This document shows positions 53,955-64,000 of a DNA stretch of 64,000 bases, in pieces. The position numbers were made by a program, and so were the translations under genes. The stretch covers positions 186,001 to 250,000 of the forward strand of contig CM062384.1 of assembly GCA_031310005.1 (NCBI GenBank), read 5' to 3'. Every line of letters begins with the position of its first letter. Position 1 is the first letter of the stretch. The notes under the pieces are model-generated. The model was given only the letters and a program-made list of their open reading frames with translations, searched no databases and was not told the origin of the DNA. The stretch comes from Dactylellina haptotyla (taxonomy: Eukaryota > Ascomycota > Orbiliomycetes > Orbiliales > Orbiliaceae).

Positions 53955-56900
53955 TAGTAGTCATGAATTCATGATGGTTGTAGAACTATAAATTTGATAC
54001 GAAAGGGAGCAAGATTGGAACTTGCCTGAGGAAAAACTACCGACTACGAGGCAAAGAAACTTGCCGTCGCCTAGATTCACACGAAAATGGAGTTTCTGAA
54101 TCCGCCGTGTTCTGTAACGATGTTGAAGCCACAGTATATTCTCGTCACCAATTAGTGCTAGCGCTATAGCCACGACTGAAATCAGAATAGAAAAATAAAA
54201 AAATACAAGCCCAAATCCTGAGCGTACGATACTAGTACTTTGCCAGAGCATGTCTAATTACCGTGCGGCGGCACCGAGGCAATGCATGCGAGTCATATGT
54301 ACACCGTGATCTAATTTTCCGCATTGATTCCTGAACTGGCAGCCGATCGAAAGGTGTAGTGGCCGAAAAGGTGCGCACACGAAACAGCACCGCAACACTA
54401 CAACACGAAAAAGGCCACAAAAAGTCTGGTTCGAAGATGGGGCTAACTATGGCTAGGCTCTCAGGCCGCTGCGCGGAGTTCACGCCTTGCTCTTACTGCG
54501 CCAGTGCGAGGTGAGGCACCAAGGGGCCTGAAATGGTCAAAACCTGAGAAGTCTCTCTAAGCTTCCTCAAAATAATGTTTGTGTGCAGGGCCAGCATGGG
54601 CTGGAATTTTCCCTTCGAAACTTGCCCCGACCGATACGTCATGTAATATATTTGAGCGGATTTGGTATAAGATAGGTTAATTGTCACAAGTTCAATGCAA
54701 TCGGACTTTCCAGTAGTCAGTCTGCAGTCTATGATAGCTGTGATTTTATATTATCATTTGGTCCAATCCTTGTGTAGGCGATCAGGCCTTCAAGTTATAT
54801 GACTATGTAGAGCGTCAGATGCATCTTGGGTATCTAAATTTGGAACAATTCGCCCATATCCGGTTCACGAGTTGGTAGATCCAAGACGAGGCGGTTAAAT
54901 TCTCAGAGATAAAATCAAGAGCTCGAGAGGGGCTGTGGCCACCTTGTAGAAACCTACCATGGGTCTCTCTCCGAGGCCCAAGGTAGCAATGTTAAACCCT
55001 ACCCTTGGCCGCTCCTAGGTTAGCGAGAATCCCTCCATTGCTGGCTGTCACTCCGCTAGGGAGCTTTGTATGAATATGCAAGGTAGAATTAAACCGATGG
55101 CTGGTAATACGTAGTAGATGATCCATCGTCTTTGCTTATCATTTCACGAATAGTTCTCGTCACAGCAACCATATCAGTTTACGGTTTCATCAGCCGGTCG
55201 ACGCAGTCGCTAGGGTGCAGACAGAGCTATGTATCGATATAACTTCGCACGACCTGCTTAGTCTTCGTCCTACGTGTAATATAACCCGTGCCCACTTGGA
55301 TTTTGAAACACGGGTGATATATCGACCTATGCCCAACATCAAGATGTTAAACGGCTGGTCCGAGGAGGCGAGCAACTTTGTAAATGCCTGTACATCTACC
55401 ATGGGAGCGCCGAGGCAAATGAGATCGTATGATCAACAAGCCGGACTACTTCTTTTCCGGCTGATGCATCCTGCACGTCGTCACAGACACGGCACGATAC
55501 TCCTGTGCCAGTTTTCTCTCTTTTAAAAACTTGAAACTTGAGGAAGGTGCCTTCTTTTGGTCATCAAGATATTAAATGAATATCGTTGTATATCTGCGTT
55601 CTGACCTGCACTGGCTACTGCTCCCCACTCCGACCCCACTCAAGCTAGCCACCTCAAATCATGACCAGGAGACTGCAAGAGAAGCCTACGATACGCCCAC
55701 GCTAGAAGAACATGACACTTTTCCAGCTTCCTAAAAGCGTTTAATTCTGCACGGCCCACTATCGGCGGATTTGAAACATCGATATGGATATTCTACGAGC
55801 CGTTGTTCGGTTAATATTGATGTACATGTACATAGTCTCCGAGGCCGTTGAAATATACTGTGAACAAGAAGATATCATCCCTTTAACGTCTAACAGCTCA
55901 AGAGGATCAGGTGGGTCTAGAACTAGTAATATTGCTCAGCAGATGTTGCTAGTCGGATTTAGCATCTCGTACTAGCTGTTTGGAGCATGCATGTATTCAA
56001 CCACACCTCCTAGCAGCGGTTTAGACTTACGTCGCCCTGGTGTTACCGCTAGAAAACTTGTTAACCTGGTCCTTACATCGCCACATAGCATCGATCAGTC
56101 ATTCTCTTTTTGCCGATAGTTCGTGATATCCCCTCAACAAAATTTTAGAAACCATGGTGTCGTTAAATCTTGCCATTTGAAATCCCTTTTTAGTCCTTCC
56201 GCCTTGCCGCTTACATGCGGCGAGGTATCAATGAGTAAACTCTAAAGTTGTAATTTTTTCGAAAGGTAAATTCCGTGCCTTCCGTTGCAAAATCTCTGCA
56301 GAGAGAACAGAGTTTTTGATCGAGCATAGTCACGGGGGAATTATTTGCATGTTTCAGTTTGAAGATAGCGCAGGTACATCCTGGTGGCCAGTGTAGTGGC
56401 GGTGAATATGAAATCTATGGCAATTATTGCAAAGAGCTTCTTAAAACCTGATCAGCCACATGAAACTCTGTTTATCGAGAAACATAGTGGCGTGAATTAA
56501 AACTCTACACGCTCTTCCATCTTTCTAAAAGCTGTGGGGGAAACTTATTTTAGAGTTTTTCAAAAGTCGCGCGAAGACATAGATGCGGAGACATTTTTTT
56601 CCTATGAAGGATGTTGATCACAATACAACAAAGGACGGCAAGTGATGGGGTAGCCGAGGATACATTGTTGCCTACTGGAAAAGATAGGTTATTCTGGTCA
56701 TAGAAATCTGGTAATATTTTATTGGAATATTAAACAACGCAACATGCTTCATGAGATTCGTGGTGAACGTGAGTAAATTGCGCAAAATTCAGATTTTATG
56801 TACAAAAGCCGACTGTAGATTCTATGATTACCCCGATTAGGGAGAATTGAATCTTTTGTCTCCGTTTATGTTCGTCATTTCTATCCTTCATAATTGGTGA

Positions 56901-57161
56901 GCAATGATAACGTGAAGGAAACATGAATAAACGAAAGAGGAAACTCCAATATGATAGCTGTACCGACTCTATGCAGGAATGAAAACTTCCGAAAAGAAAT
57001 ACAAAAGACGCCAGAAAGAGAAAAATACGCCGTCAGATATATATTTACAAAATTTGCAAGTCGTGAAACGGGACCGAGGAAAAGGAAAAGGGGCTCTTCT
57101 TAGTTCGGATTGCCCAGGCCATTCGCATTAGCGATCAGGGAGTGGACTCGAAGGGAGACAG
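53955..57161. other. Intergenic, about 3.2 kb, no supported gene
   Basis: Convergent 3' ends of the thiolase-like gene and of the Pro/Gln-rich protein gene flank it. Frames are short on both strands, and none shows a domain or consistent splice partners. The stretch from about 56150 to 57080 is AT-rich. I see no terminal repeats or element coding sequence. Confidence 0.45.
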
Positions 57162-58085
57162 TTAAACTTGGCTAATTACAGGAGCCAAATGGATAGGTTG
57201 GTGACAAGTCGGGTCTTCCGATCGCTCTCTGGAGTTGGCTCTCTTTTCTCTGTTTTCTTTTGTCAAAGCCAAAGTCTCAGCTATCGTCGTCTGGGTCGAG
57301 TTCTCGAAGCTGTAAACCCTCGGCTGTGGTGGAGGAGGCGGTGGAAGCCTTCGCTGCTGGAAAAAGGCCTGCTGTTCCGGTGTAAGACCGAAGAGCGAGA
57401 GACCAGATGGTGGAATGGCCCCCAGAGTCGAAAGAACTCTTCCAGCACTTAGTGGCTGAGGTAGAGTGCGAGGGTTGTTATTCTTTTGGTCATAAGGACT
57501 TGGGTTAGATGTCAAAGAAAGCGAGTGACTGTGACTATGACCCGAAGAACTATAAGGAAGGTAGTTGTTTGTAGTTGATGAGGGGATTACTGGAGTAACC
57601 AAAGCGGGTTGGTACAAGGAACTTGTCGAGATTGGTTGATAAGAGGGTGAAGAGGATATGGCTGGTTGACTAGGCAGCTGGTATGCAGAGGTCGCAGCCA
57701 GAGTCGACTGCTGCAGTGAAGGCAGTAAGAAAGAGTCGTGCCCTCCAGATTGAGGAGCGGACATAGGTCTTTGCTGGAGGGGGGCGAATGGAGACGCTGG
57801 CTGACTCTGAGAGTATTGAGACGGCGCATATTGTGAGGGAGTGTACTGCGTTTGAGGTGTATGAGGAAGCTGTGGTGTATATTGTTGAGACAAATATTGG
57901 TTTCCATTCAAAGCTGCGGAGGCAGCCATTTGGCTCTGACAAGCCGTCGTGCCCAATAACTCAAGGCCATCGCTATGGGTTGGATGAAAATTACTATATG
58001 TAGTTTTATATTCACGGCGTCTTCGACGACGCCCACCGGTATTGACGAACCTAGGAAAGTTTGGAAAGAAAGGAATGACTGGCAT
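57162..58085 (-). CDS. Pro/Gln/Ser-rich low-complexity protein
   Basis: Single exon, 307 residues from the ATG at 58085; the frame stays open 70 codons upstream with a hydrophobic stretch (YFFLLFPILIFWF) but has no ATG there, so a spliced upstream start cannot be excluded. The N-terminus has an Arg cluster (GGRRRRRREYK). The middle is rich in Gln, Tyr and Pro (QYTPSQYAPSQYSQSQP). A more ordered patch, LSTLGAIPPSGLSLFGLTPEQQAFF, precedes a proline run and a basic, Glu-rich end (KENREKRANSRERSED). It resembles a disordered nuclear or RNA-associated protein. No domain recognised. Confidence 0.6.
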   Translation of the reverse strand: MPVIPFFPNFPRFVNTGGRRRRRREYKTTYSNFHPTHSDGLELLGTTACQSQMAASAALNGNQYLSQQYTPQLPHTPQTQYTPSQYAPSQYSQSQPASPFAPLQQRPMSAPQSGGHDSFLLPSLQQSTLAATSAYQLPSQPAISSSPSYQPISTSSLYQPALVTPVIPSSTTNNYLPYSSSGHSHSHSLSLTSNPSPYDQKNNNPRTLPQPLSAGRVLSTLGAIPPSGLSLFGLTPEQQAFFQQRRLPPPPPPQPRVYSFENSTQTTIAETLALTKENREKRANSRERSEDPTCHQPIHLAPVISQV

Positions 58086-58656
58086 GGTTAAAGATATATT
58101 TTCGTTGGAGATGTCCTCGTAAACTTCCTCAGGATAGTAGACTGGAGAGAAGGAAGCAACGGAAATGGGGTGTAAAGGATCCAGGTTTGTAGATATCTTT
58201 TCGAACCAAAATATCAGGATTGGAAAGAGGAGAAAAAAATAGGTTGGTGGGAACGTCGGTTGCTTTTGTAAAGGCAAGTCGGGTACTTTTCTTCTCAAGG
58301 CTTTCTGCTATTTGCGCTGAATGCTGACGAGGTTGGTCTGTGCTTTGTGAAAACTTTACTTGGTTGATACAGGGTTCGACTTTTGTTTCTACTGTTCAGT
58401 TCCAGATGAGCAAGTTTTTGGGAGTTCCCTCAGGAATATCAAGCCTCTATATACGTAAGCATCTATTGATACTCAGGGAGTAGCCTTTTATGAACTGGGC
58501 CTCCTCTCAAGAGCTGCAAGGTTGTTGGGAATTTGGCATATTGGAGCGATGCCCAAACAAGTCGTTGATACGTAACGACCCAAACCCCCCAAGTAAGCTT
58601 GCTTAGATATAGCCCGATATGCGGGCAGGGCTTAACGAAATTGAAATATAGACTGC

Positions 58657-58866
58657 TTATTTCTTGTCCGCTTTTCTTTTTTCAACGGACCTATCCTGTG
58701 TATCAGGAGTCTCTCCCTGCGGAAGAGGCCCACGATCAAGGATGTAATTGTAAGCATTAAAGGTGGCATGGGGAAATTGTGTGAGTGCAAACCCCATACC
58801 TACCGGGTGTACTTCTGCTTCTCTCCGGGGTGGGTGTTCAGTTAACTTGGTGTGTGTATCCTGCAT
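58657..58866 (-). CDS. Possible small protein, unknown
   Basis: ATG at 58866, 69 residues. The middle VGMGFALTQFPHATFNAYN looks like normal protein, the end is Lys/Arg-rich and charged. No signal peptide and no domain. Weak call; it may be a chance frame. Confidence 0.22.
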   Translation of the reverse strand: MQDTHTKLTEHPPRREAEVHPVGMGFALTQFPHATFNAYNYILDRGPLPQGETPDTQDRSVEKRKADKK

Positions 58867-60594
58867 TACGGCTAGGACTTGGAAGTCGGCAGACTAATGT
58901 TTGAGTCCAGGGGCCTGGCATTCTGTGTTGATGTGTGGTGCCGTCAGCAATCAATACTCGCAGTCCAGATCCCACAAGCAGGACAAAAAGAAACTTTTCC
59001 TCCACTCCACAAGGCGAAAGGCAAAACCTGCCGCCGACGTTGAAGGGGGAATTGTTTAGAAAAAAGAAATAAAACTCTTTTCAGGGCTTTCGCATAGACC
59101 GTAAAATGAAGCGAAATCGAATTTACCAATTTATTGAAGAACTTAGTCTAATAGTTTGCACCGATTGGTCGCTGTCTCCTTGGTCCCCGATAGCCTTTCC
59201 AGCGCCGCTTTGCAATGCGAAAATATTGCACCTTGCTTTTGGAGGTCGCATTCGGATTGAGCGCGGTACTATACTCTCACGACTGGTACCGCACATTGTA
59301 TTCAGCCCCCCAGAAATCAATCCAGTGGTTGATACCAAATTTGCATTACACTGATACTGATGAATAAACCTGATGCCAACCTTATGGTTGCGCGATCTCC
59401 GACGCAAAGCCTTCGAATGACAGCATTTCTCGCTACTTTTGCCCAATCATTCACTTTCCAGAGTCGCGATCTTCAGGTCATTCCAGAGGGTACCAGTCCC
59501 ATGTCACCAGTTGGAGCGGAAAGGAATCAGCTCCAAGAAAAGATTGTTCGAAGTTCTGCTATACCTGATACGGAAGGTATCCGGTAGAGGCCGTTTTGTG
59601 TCGTGATCTAACAATCTGTGTATGTGAAAATGGGGGCAAACAGAAGCGATAGGTGTTTCGGTGTTCGGTCGAAAGCCACAACGCCTCCCTCCCAAGTTCC
59701 CAACGGCGAGGTCAACTTTGGGTGAAATGAACCTCATCTCACCTTGCAGACTTTAGTTTTGCCTCCTCAGCTGCCTCTGTAGATTTAATGCCTTGTGTCT
59801 TCGGCCCTGAGTATCATAGAAATTGACACAAATCCATATTTTAGCCAAGGGGCAAATTGGATAACTCCTACCCGCGAAAATTGCAGAATCTCCTCCCCCA
59901 TGCATGCTCAAACGACAGGTATTGGTCCAGGTACAGGCAAAAGCCCAAGCGAAAATCGTTACCGAGCCGTGGTACTGCCAATGCATTCCATAATAACAGG
60001 AGCTTGGTCCAGAGACGTTTGATATCCGATCCTGGCCCGGTTCCGCGAATACGTTGATTGTAGCAAGCTGCACAATCCTGCATCTGTGGAAACAGCTGTA
60101 GAATGACTTCCTGAACGATCATATCCCCATACTGAGAAGATTGCCGTTCAACCCGTTCGTTCAAAGCAATTTTCTAGAAGTCTTCTCCCGCCAGCCACAG
60201 GGCCACTTTTGAAACGCGGAGCCAAGGCAGATCCAACCTTTTCTCAACACAACCGCCAAAACAGGCACAGCTCGATGTTGGACTGCATTTAACACGATAT
60301 CAGAATACTGTTCCTCAAAGCCCCTTTCACAAACAAACAGCAGGAATCACCCGACAGCCATCATTACGTGGTGGGGTAGAATATTAGACTTTGCCATACT
60401 TAACCGTTCGTTTCTGCAAATGCATATAATTATTCCTCCCCTTTCCGGATTTAATCCCTGTCACAATCTTCGAGTCTTTCAGGTGGAGAAACCAAAGAGC
60501 CCCCGTCATTTTCGGCATAAATATTAATATCGAGCCCTGACGTCTCATGTTCTTCTAGAAGAACTCAAGATCCTAGTATTTGAAAGTTTCTAGA

Positions 60595-60834
60595 ATGCTT
60601 CGAAACGACCAGCCCTATCCCTTGTCGGATGGGATATTAGATCTGTATAATGATGAACCACACTTCGTTATCTTGACGTCTTGTCATAATTTCGTTTCCG
60701 TTTTAAACCAGGGATCGATGATTTTGATCTCGATGTTTACACCAGACGTCTTCATGCTATCATCTGCAAGTTTGGATAGTTATGTTTCGGTGCGATCGAT
60801 CCGTCGACAGGCAAAACCACCTTCATGCAGCTAG
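60595..60834 (+). CDS. Possible small protein or gene fragment
   Basis: ATG at 60595, 79 residues, beginning MLRNDQPYPLSDGILDLYND and continuing with a strand-rich pattern (FVILTSCHNFVSVLN, MILISMFTPDVFML). It ends abruptly in a basic tail, so it could be the 5' part of a broken gene. Not recognised. Confidence 0.25.
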   Translation: MLRNDQPYPLSDGILDLYNDEPHFVILTSCHNFVSVLNQGSMILISMFTPDVFMLSSASLDSYVSVRSIRRQAKPPSCS

Positions 60835-61524
60835 CTGCTGTCGGCATTGATACGATTGGATGGTCTTGGCTTCGGGTCTTTCGATGTTTGTCTCTCCCTT
60901 TGAAATTTATATCCTAGCGAAATATGCATTGATAGTATCACAGCTCTCATCTGATCTCGACAAACTAGCAGGGATACTAGGGTTAACAGAGCTCCCAGGG
61001 AAGGCTTTGCTCCGAGAAACACCATAAGACAAAATTGAATTATTCCATACCTTCTAGAATCGGTAGATAACGGTGGTTCAAGCCACCGGTACCGCGGCCG
61101 ACGCATATTGGTGCCGGAAAGTACGTTAACCATTGGATCTGGATCGGATTCAAAATGGACGAAATCGGCAACCCCGCTGTAGAGCGTGATTGCAGCTATT
61201 CTTAGAACGAAAGACTTGGAAATCTGCGCCAGGCCTGGCTTCGAAACTTATTGATATGCAGTCTTCAAGAGGTTCCAAGAACCCCCCGCACTGACCACCA
61301 GCAACACATTCTGACCATCAACCCTTTTGCTGCAGGGTCCATGTCTCGTGTACTCCCCCTTTTACTGATTTTCCAAGTTCAGTGATTCGGGTACTTTTTG
61401 ATCGTGTGAGTTAACGATTGCTTACACTAAGTAGTAAGGAAACACAGTCTACGATATCCCAAGCTCAAGTCTAGGAACAATTATAATTAATCCATCAATA
61501 TTCAATGCAATGCTATCGTAAATA

Positions 61525-61719
61525 TTATACATTCGGATTGGAATTGGAAAAATTGTAGCCCCAACCTTGCATTGAGCAGCCGGCACAAGTTAAATCGACT
61601 TTGTTTGTTAACCTAAATGCAGTTACAGTCTCATAATTACCTTTGCAGCAGAAGCGGAGTTCTGTGGGTTTTCCGGGCTCTGAGTAATAGAGCAAACTGA
61701 CGCGAGCCGAGAGGCTCAT
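61525..61719 (-). CDS. Possible small Cys-containing protein
   Basis: ATG at 61719, 64 residues, MSLSARVSLLYYSEPGKP then LRFCCKGN and LTCAGCSMQGWGYNFS. TTATTATATG just before the ATG is AT-rich. Could be an isolated exon. Not recognised; weak. Confidence 0.22.
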   Translation of the reverse strand: MSLSARVSLLYYSEPGKPTELRFCCKGNYETVTAFRLTNKVDLTCAGCSMQGWGYNFSNSNPNV

Positions 61720-62064
61720 ATAATAAGGTTACATATGTTAACTAAGCCCGGAATGATGGTGTCCTCTGCACCAATAAGCTACTGAAAGGGCGGGAATCCT
61801 AAATCTTGAAATTTGTAAGATCGAAGACTATGTCCTGAGATCAAGCTCCTGAATCATTTATCGCTAGTCTATGTAAGATTGAGACTTACAAAGTGGAACC
61901 ATTATAAACCTGGTTATCGAATTAAAATTAATTCTAAAACCTATTATACCCTTTGCCTTTGCAAAAGGATGAATGTGTTAAGAAGGGTAGCAAAAAAAAG
62001 CTACACTATTCTACAGCAGAATTTCGAGCTCTGTTAGATTCTGCGGAGGCAGTCTGCAAAGTTT

Positions 62065-63615
62065 TTAACCTGAATTTTCTTTCCCAATGAAAACGGGATC
62101 GTTGTCACAATAGATATTGACAACAAGCCCCCCTGTGCCTATTTGTAACGTCAATGTAGTGGGATCGAAATCCCCTTTCCCTCTGGCTACTTCAACTTTG
62201 GTTGGGTGGGGATTTTGAACATCGCTTTTAAGAGTCCTTGCATCGCTCTGCATGTCCAAATTAATTTGCGAAGACGTAGATGGACTTGGTTTTCTAATTT
62301 GGTGGTTTAATCCTTTGGGCGGCCTCTCACCGAGTTGCATACACCCATCTGCACTAATATCGCGGAGTGACGTTTTGTTGACGTGATAGCAAAATGACTT
62401 CTCAATTGTCCCCGTACTTTTGTTCAGCTTGTTAGCTGAAGTTGGGGTGCCGAAGCCGGACGCTCCTTTCGTGTTAGTCTTTGTGGCTACTGAATTGGTA
62501 TTTTTATTTTCACATGAGCCTTTAGTTTCATATATCTTTCCAAGTGTGTTCCCCTTAACAATGTCATTCTTCCTTTGGACCACAGAGTGGGTCTTGGGAT
62601 TTTGAAAATAGTCATCTATGAAAGCGAAAGTAGCTGCGGCATTGTCCTCTTCGGTCTTCGAATGGACAGCAGGTATGCTTTTGGGGAGAGATATTGGTCC
62701 GAAGTTGATGTGAGGCTTTGGCTCTTCAAATTGAGATATTTTTTTCAAATTAGATTTAGTTCGGAGCCTGGCCGTTCTATTGTTGAGAAGGCTTTTGATC
62801 GGAGAGTTTTCAGCCGAGCAGGGGATCGAAAAGCATTTATCAGCGGCTCCAAATTCAGATGTGTAACTTGTACTTGAAGGGGCTACAGTGCATGGTGTCT
62901 TCGGCGGGGTTTTGTTACTTGAAGTGGTTTGTTTAATTCTTGGTTGGGGGTAAACCTTTCTCTTTTTAGTTATCGAGTGTTTTGTCGTTGGGGACAAGGG
63001 TGATCCTGTTGCAAGATTTTGTTTCTCTTGGAGAAGAATTAATTCACTGCTAGCATCAGAGCTTTCGCTAGTATCAGTAATGATAATGCCGTCGAGGTCA
63101 GGGAGATGCAGATTGATGCTTTGGTTGTATTGCTCCGGTGCTGGGTGAGATGGCGACCAACTGGTTCTTTTTTTGGAAGCCACGCTGATGGTACTGTCTG
63201 AGGATTTTGAGGCTCTTGAAGTTTCGGAAGTTGCTGAGCATGTTTTCGACTTGGGTTGGAAAGTAATTAAATCACGATACTTGGAAACACTCCAAGAATC
63301 CTAAATCGTTGAACCGTATCAGTAACCAAAAAACCCCTTGGTCTTCCGCAGAAACCGAGATGTGGCAAACTGAGTTTACCATTGCCTTCTCCAAGTTCTG
63401 AACTCTGGAAGTGAGAGTATCTGGTGGTATATCTGGGAATATATGTTTTAAGGTCGTTGCTGCTGCAGAGGCGAAGTCTTGATCTGGCTGTTGCGATTTG
63501 AGTATCTTCCCAAGTAGCGACTATGTTAGTTAGTAAATCTTTGTCTCCTTATGGTTAGAGGAAGCTAAATCGGCGAAACACTTACAACATTGGGACTGGA
63601 TTGAGGGTCTTCCAT
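62065..63615 (-). CDS. Ser/Thr/Lys-rich protein of unknown function
   Basis: Exons 63615-63586, 63520-63380 and 63300-62065 join in phase to 468 residues. The start MEDPQSSPNV is followed by an ordered segment of about 60 residues (LLGKILKSQQPDQDFASAAA, IFPDIPPDTLTSRVQNLEKAM), then a Ser/Lys-rich disordered body with many S/T-P sites (GSPLSPTTKHS, NKTPPKTPC, CSAENSPIKSLL). The C-terminal LTLQIGTGGLVVNIYCDND is a small hydrophobic strand-rich patch. The composition recalls nuclear or chromosomal proteins with CDK sites; that is inference. The second intron uses a GTAAAC donor. No family recognised. Confidence 0.68.
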
Positions 63616-64000
63616 TAGGACAAAACGAGTCTGGGCTTAGCCGCCGTCACGCAGCTGTAAGCTAACCAGCTATTGGAGAAAAAATGCCAGGGTGGAATTG
63701 CAGTAACATGAAAGGAGGGAGTGGAGAACGATTTCTAAACTGCCCTCTTCAAGTGACATTATTATTATCATATTTCATTGATAAATATATCTGTTTATCC
63801 TCGTGACTACTGATATTTCAGATCAACTGCATTGCATTGCATGTCAGTCAGCTTGAGATGGTTGGCAACGCAAAATTTGCAACATATCCCGTGTGTTGGT
63901 GGGAAACCTTGGCCAGTTGCGCAAGCCCCCTTCGGCCCTAGTTCGCGCTTGCGTAGATGCATAGCCATGAAACTGGGCTCGTTTTTGGCCAAAGTTTCGT
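63616..64000. other. Window end, promoter of the Ser/Thr/Lys-rich protein
   Basis: About 385 bases. AT-rich with a TAAATATAT tract at about 63782-63790. One minus frame at 63807-63992 is not supported. Nothing else seen. Confidence 0.35.

Larger units (their letters stand above)
58086..62064. other. Intergenic, nearly 4 kb, little coding signal
   Basis: Only short frames occur. Three begin with ATG and read somewhat like protein: 58657-58866 minus (69 residues, VGMGFALTQFPHATFNAYN), 60595-60834 plus (79 residues, LSDGILDLYNDEPHFVIL) and 61525-61719 minus (64 residues, FRLTNKVDLTCAGCSMQGWG). None has homology I recognise or clear splice partners. Confidence 0.4.

Noticed and set aside
57162-58298. 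Longer 378-codon reading of the Pro/Gln-rich protein with a membrane segment
   Set aside because: The upstream 70 codons have no ATG; the ATG at 58085 is the first usable start unless an upstream exon exists.
1-64000. Transposons, LTR or virus-like elements
   Set aside because: No polymerase, integrase, transposase or capsid-like coding sequence and no long terminal repeats were seen; the larger intergenic gaps contain only short unrelated frames.

Overview
The window is nuclear DNA of a filamentous ascomycete (Pezizomycotina). Short introns of about 50-80 nt with GTNNGT-type donors, a Jjj1-type DnaJ protein, Sfh5, ribosomal protein eS8, an allantoate-type MFS transporter, and WSC and GLEYA adhesin modules all point there. 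Overall gene style suggests Leotiomycetes, but that is an inference; no rRNA or other marker is present to prove it. I saw no transposase, reverse transcriptase, virus-like element, CRISPR or tRNA gene.

Layout. 0-10.4 kb is a cell-surface region: a secreted Thr-rich protein with a Kex2-like site, a 1601-residue adhesin (repeat stalk, three WSC and two GLEYA domains in four exons), and a secreted protein with a Glu/Asp/Cys/His-rich core behind a strong-looking promoter. 12.7-16 kb holds the conserved ribosome-biogenesis co-chaperone Jjj1 and a NYN-domain (PIN-like nuclease) protein. 16.9-24 kb is an array of six intronless F-box genes. 24.6-31 kb returns to conserved genes on the minus strand: eS8, Sfh5 and a 12-exon LaeA/UMTA-like methyltransferase.

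34-51.2 kb mixes five more F-box genes and one F-box C-terminal remnant with an MFS transporter (containing an 8-nt microexon and a GC-AG intron), a DUF2470 membrane protein, a small Ser/Arg-rich protein with a Cys-rich tail, a GPI-type Cys-rich secreted protein and a berberine-bridge-type FAD oxidase. 52-54 kb is a seven-exon thiolase-like (TLP1-type) gene that appears to lack the thiolase catalytic residues. 57-63.6 kb has two low-complexity proteins of unknown function, separated by nearly 4 kb with little coding signal.

The main unusual feature is the set of eleven divergent F-box paralogs within 35 kb. Most share an undescribed pattern: an N-terminal F-box, then a short motif close to [hydrophobic]-D-[ED]-P-[hydrophobic]-x-[SA]-P about 60-100 residues later, and a C-terminal helix opening with T-[IV]-[RK]-x-[FW]. 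They look like a locally expanding family of ubiquitin-ligase adaptors with a fast-evolving substrate side. All multi-exon models were made by joining reading frames at consensus splice sites and checking phase; none is supported here by transcript data.
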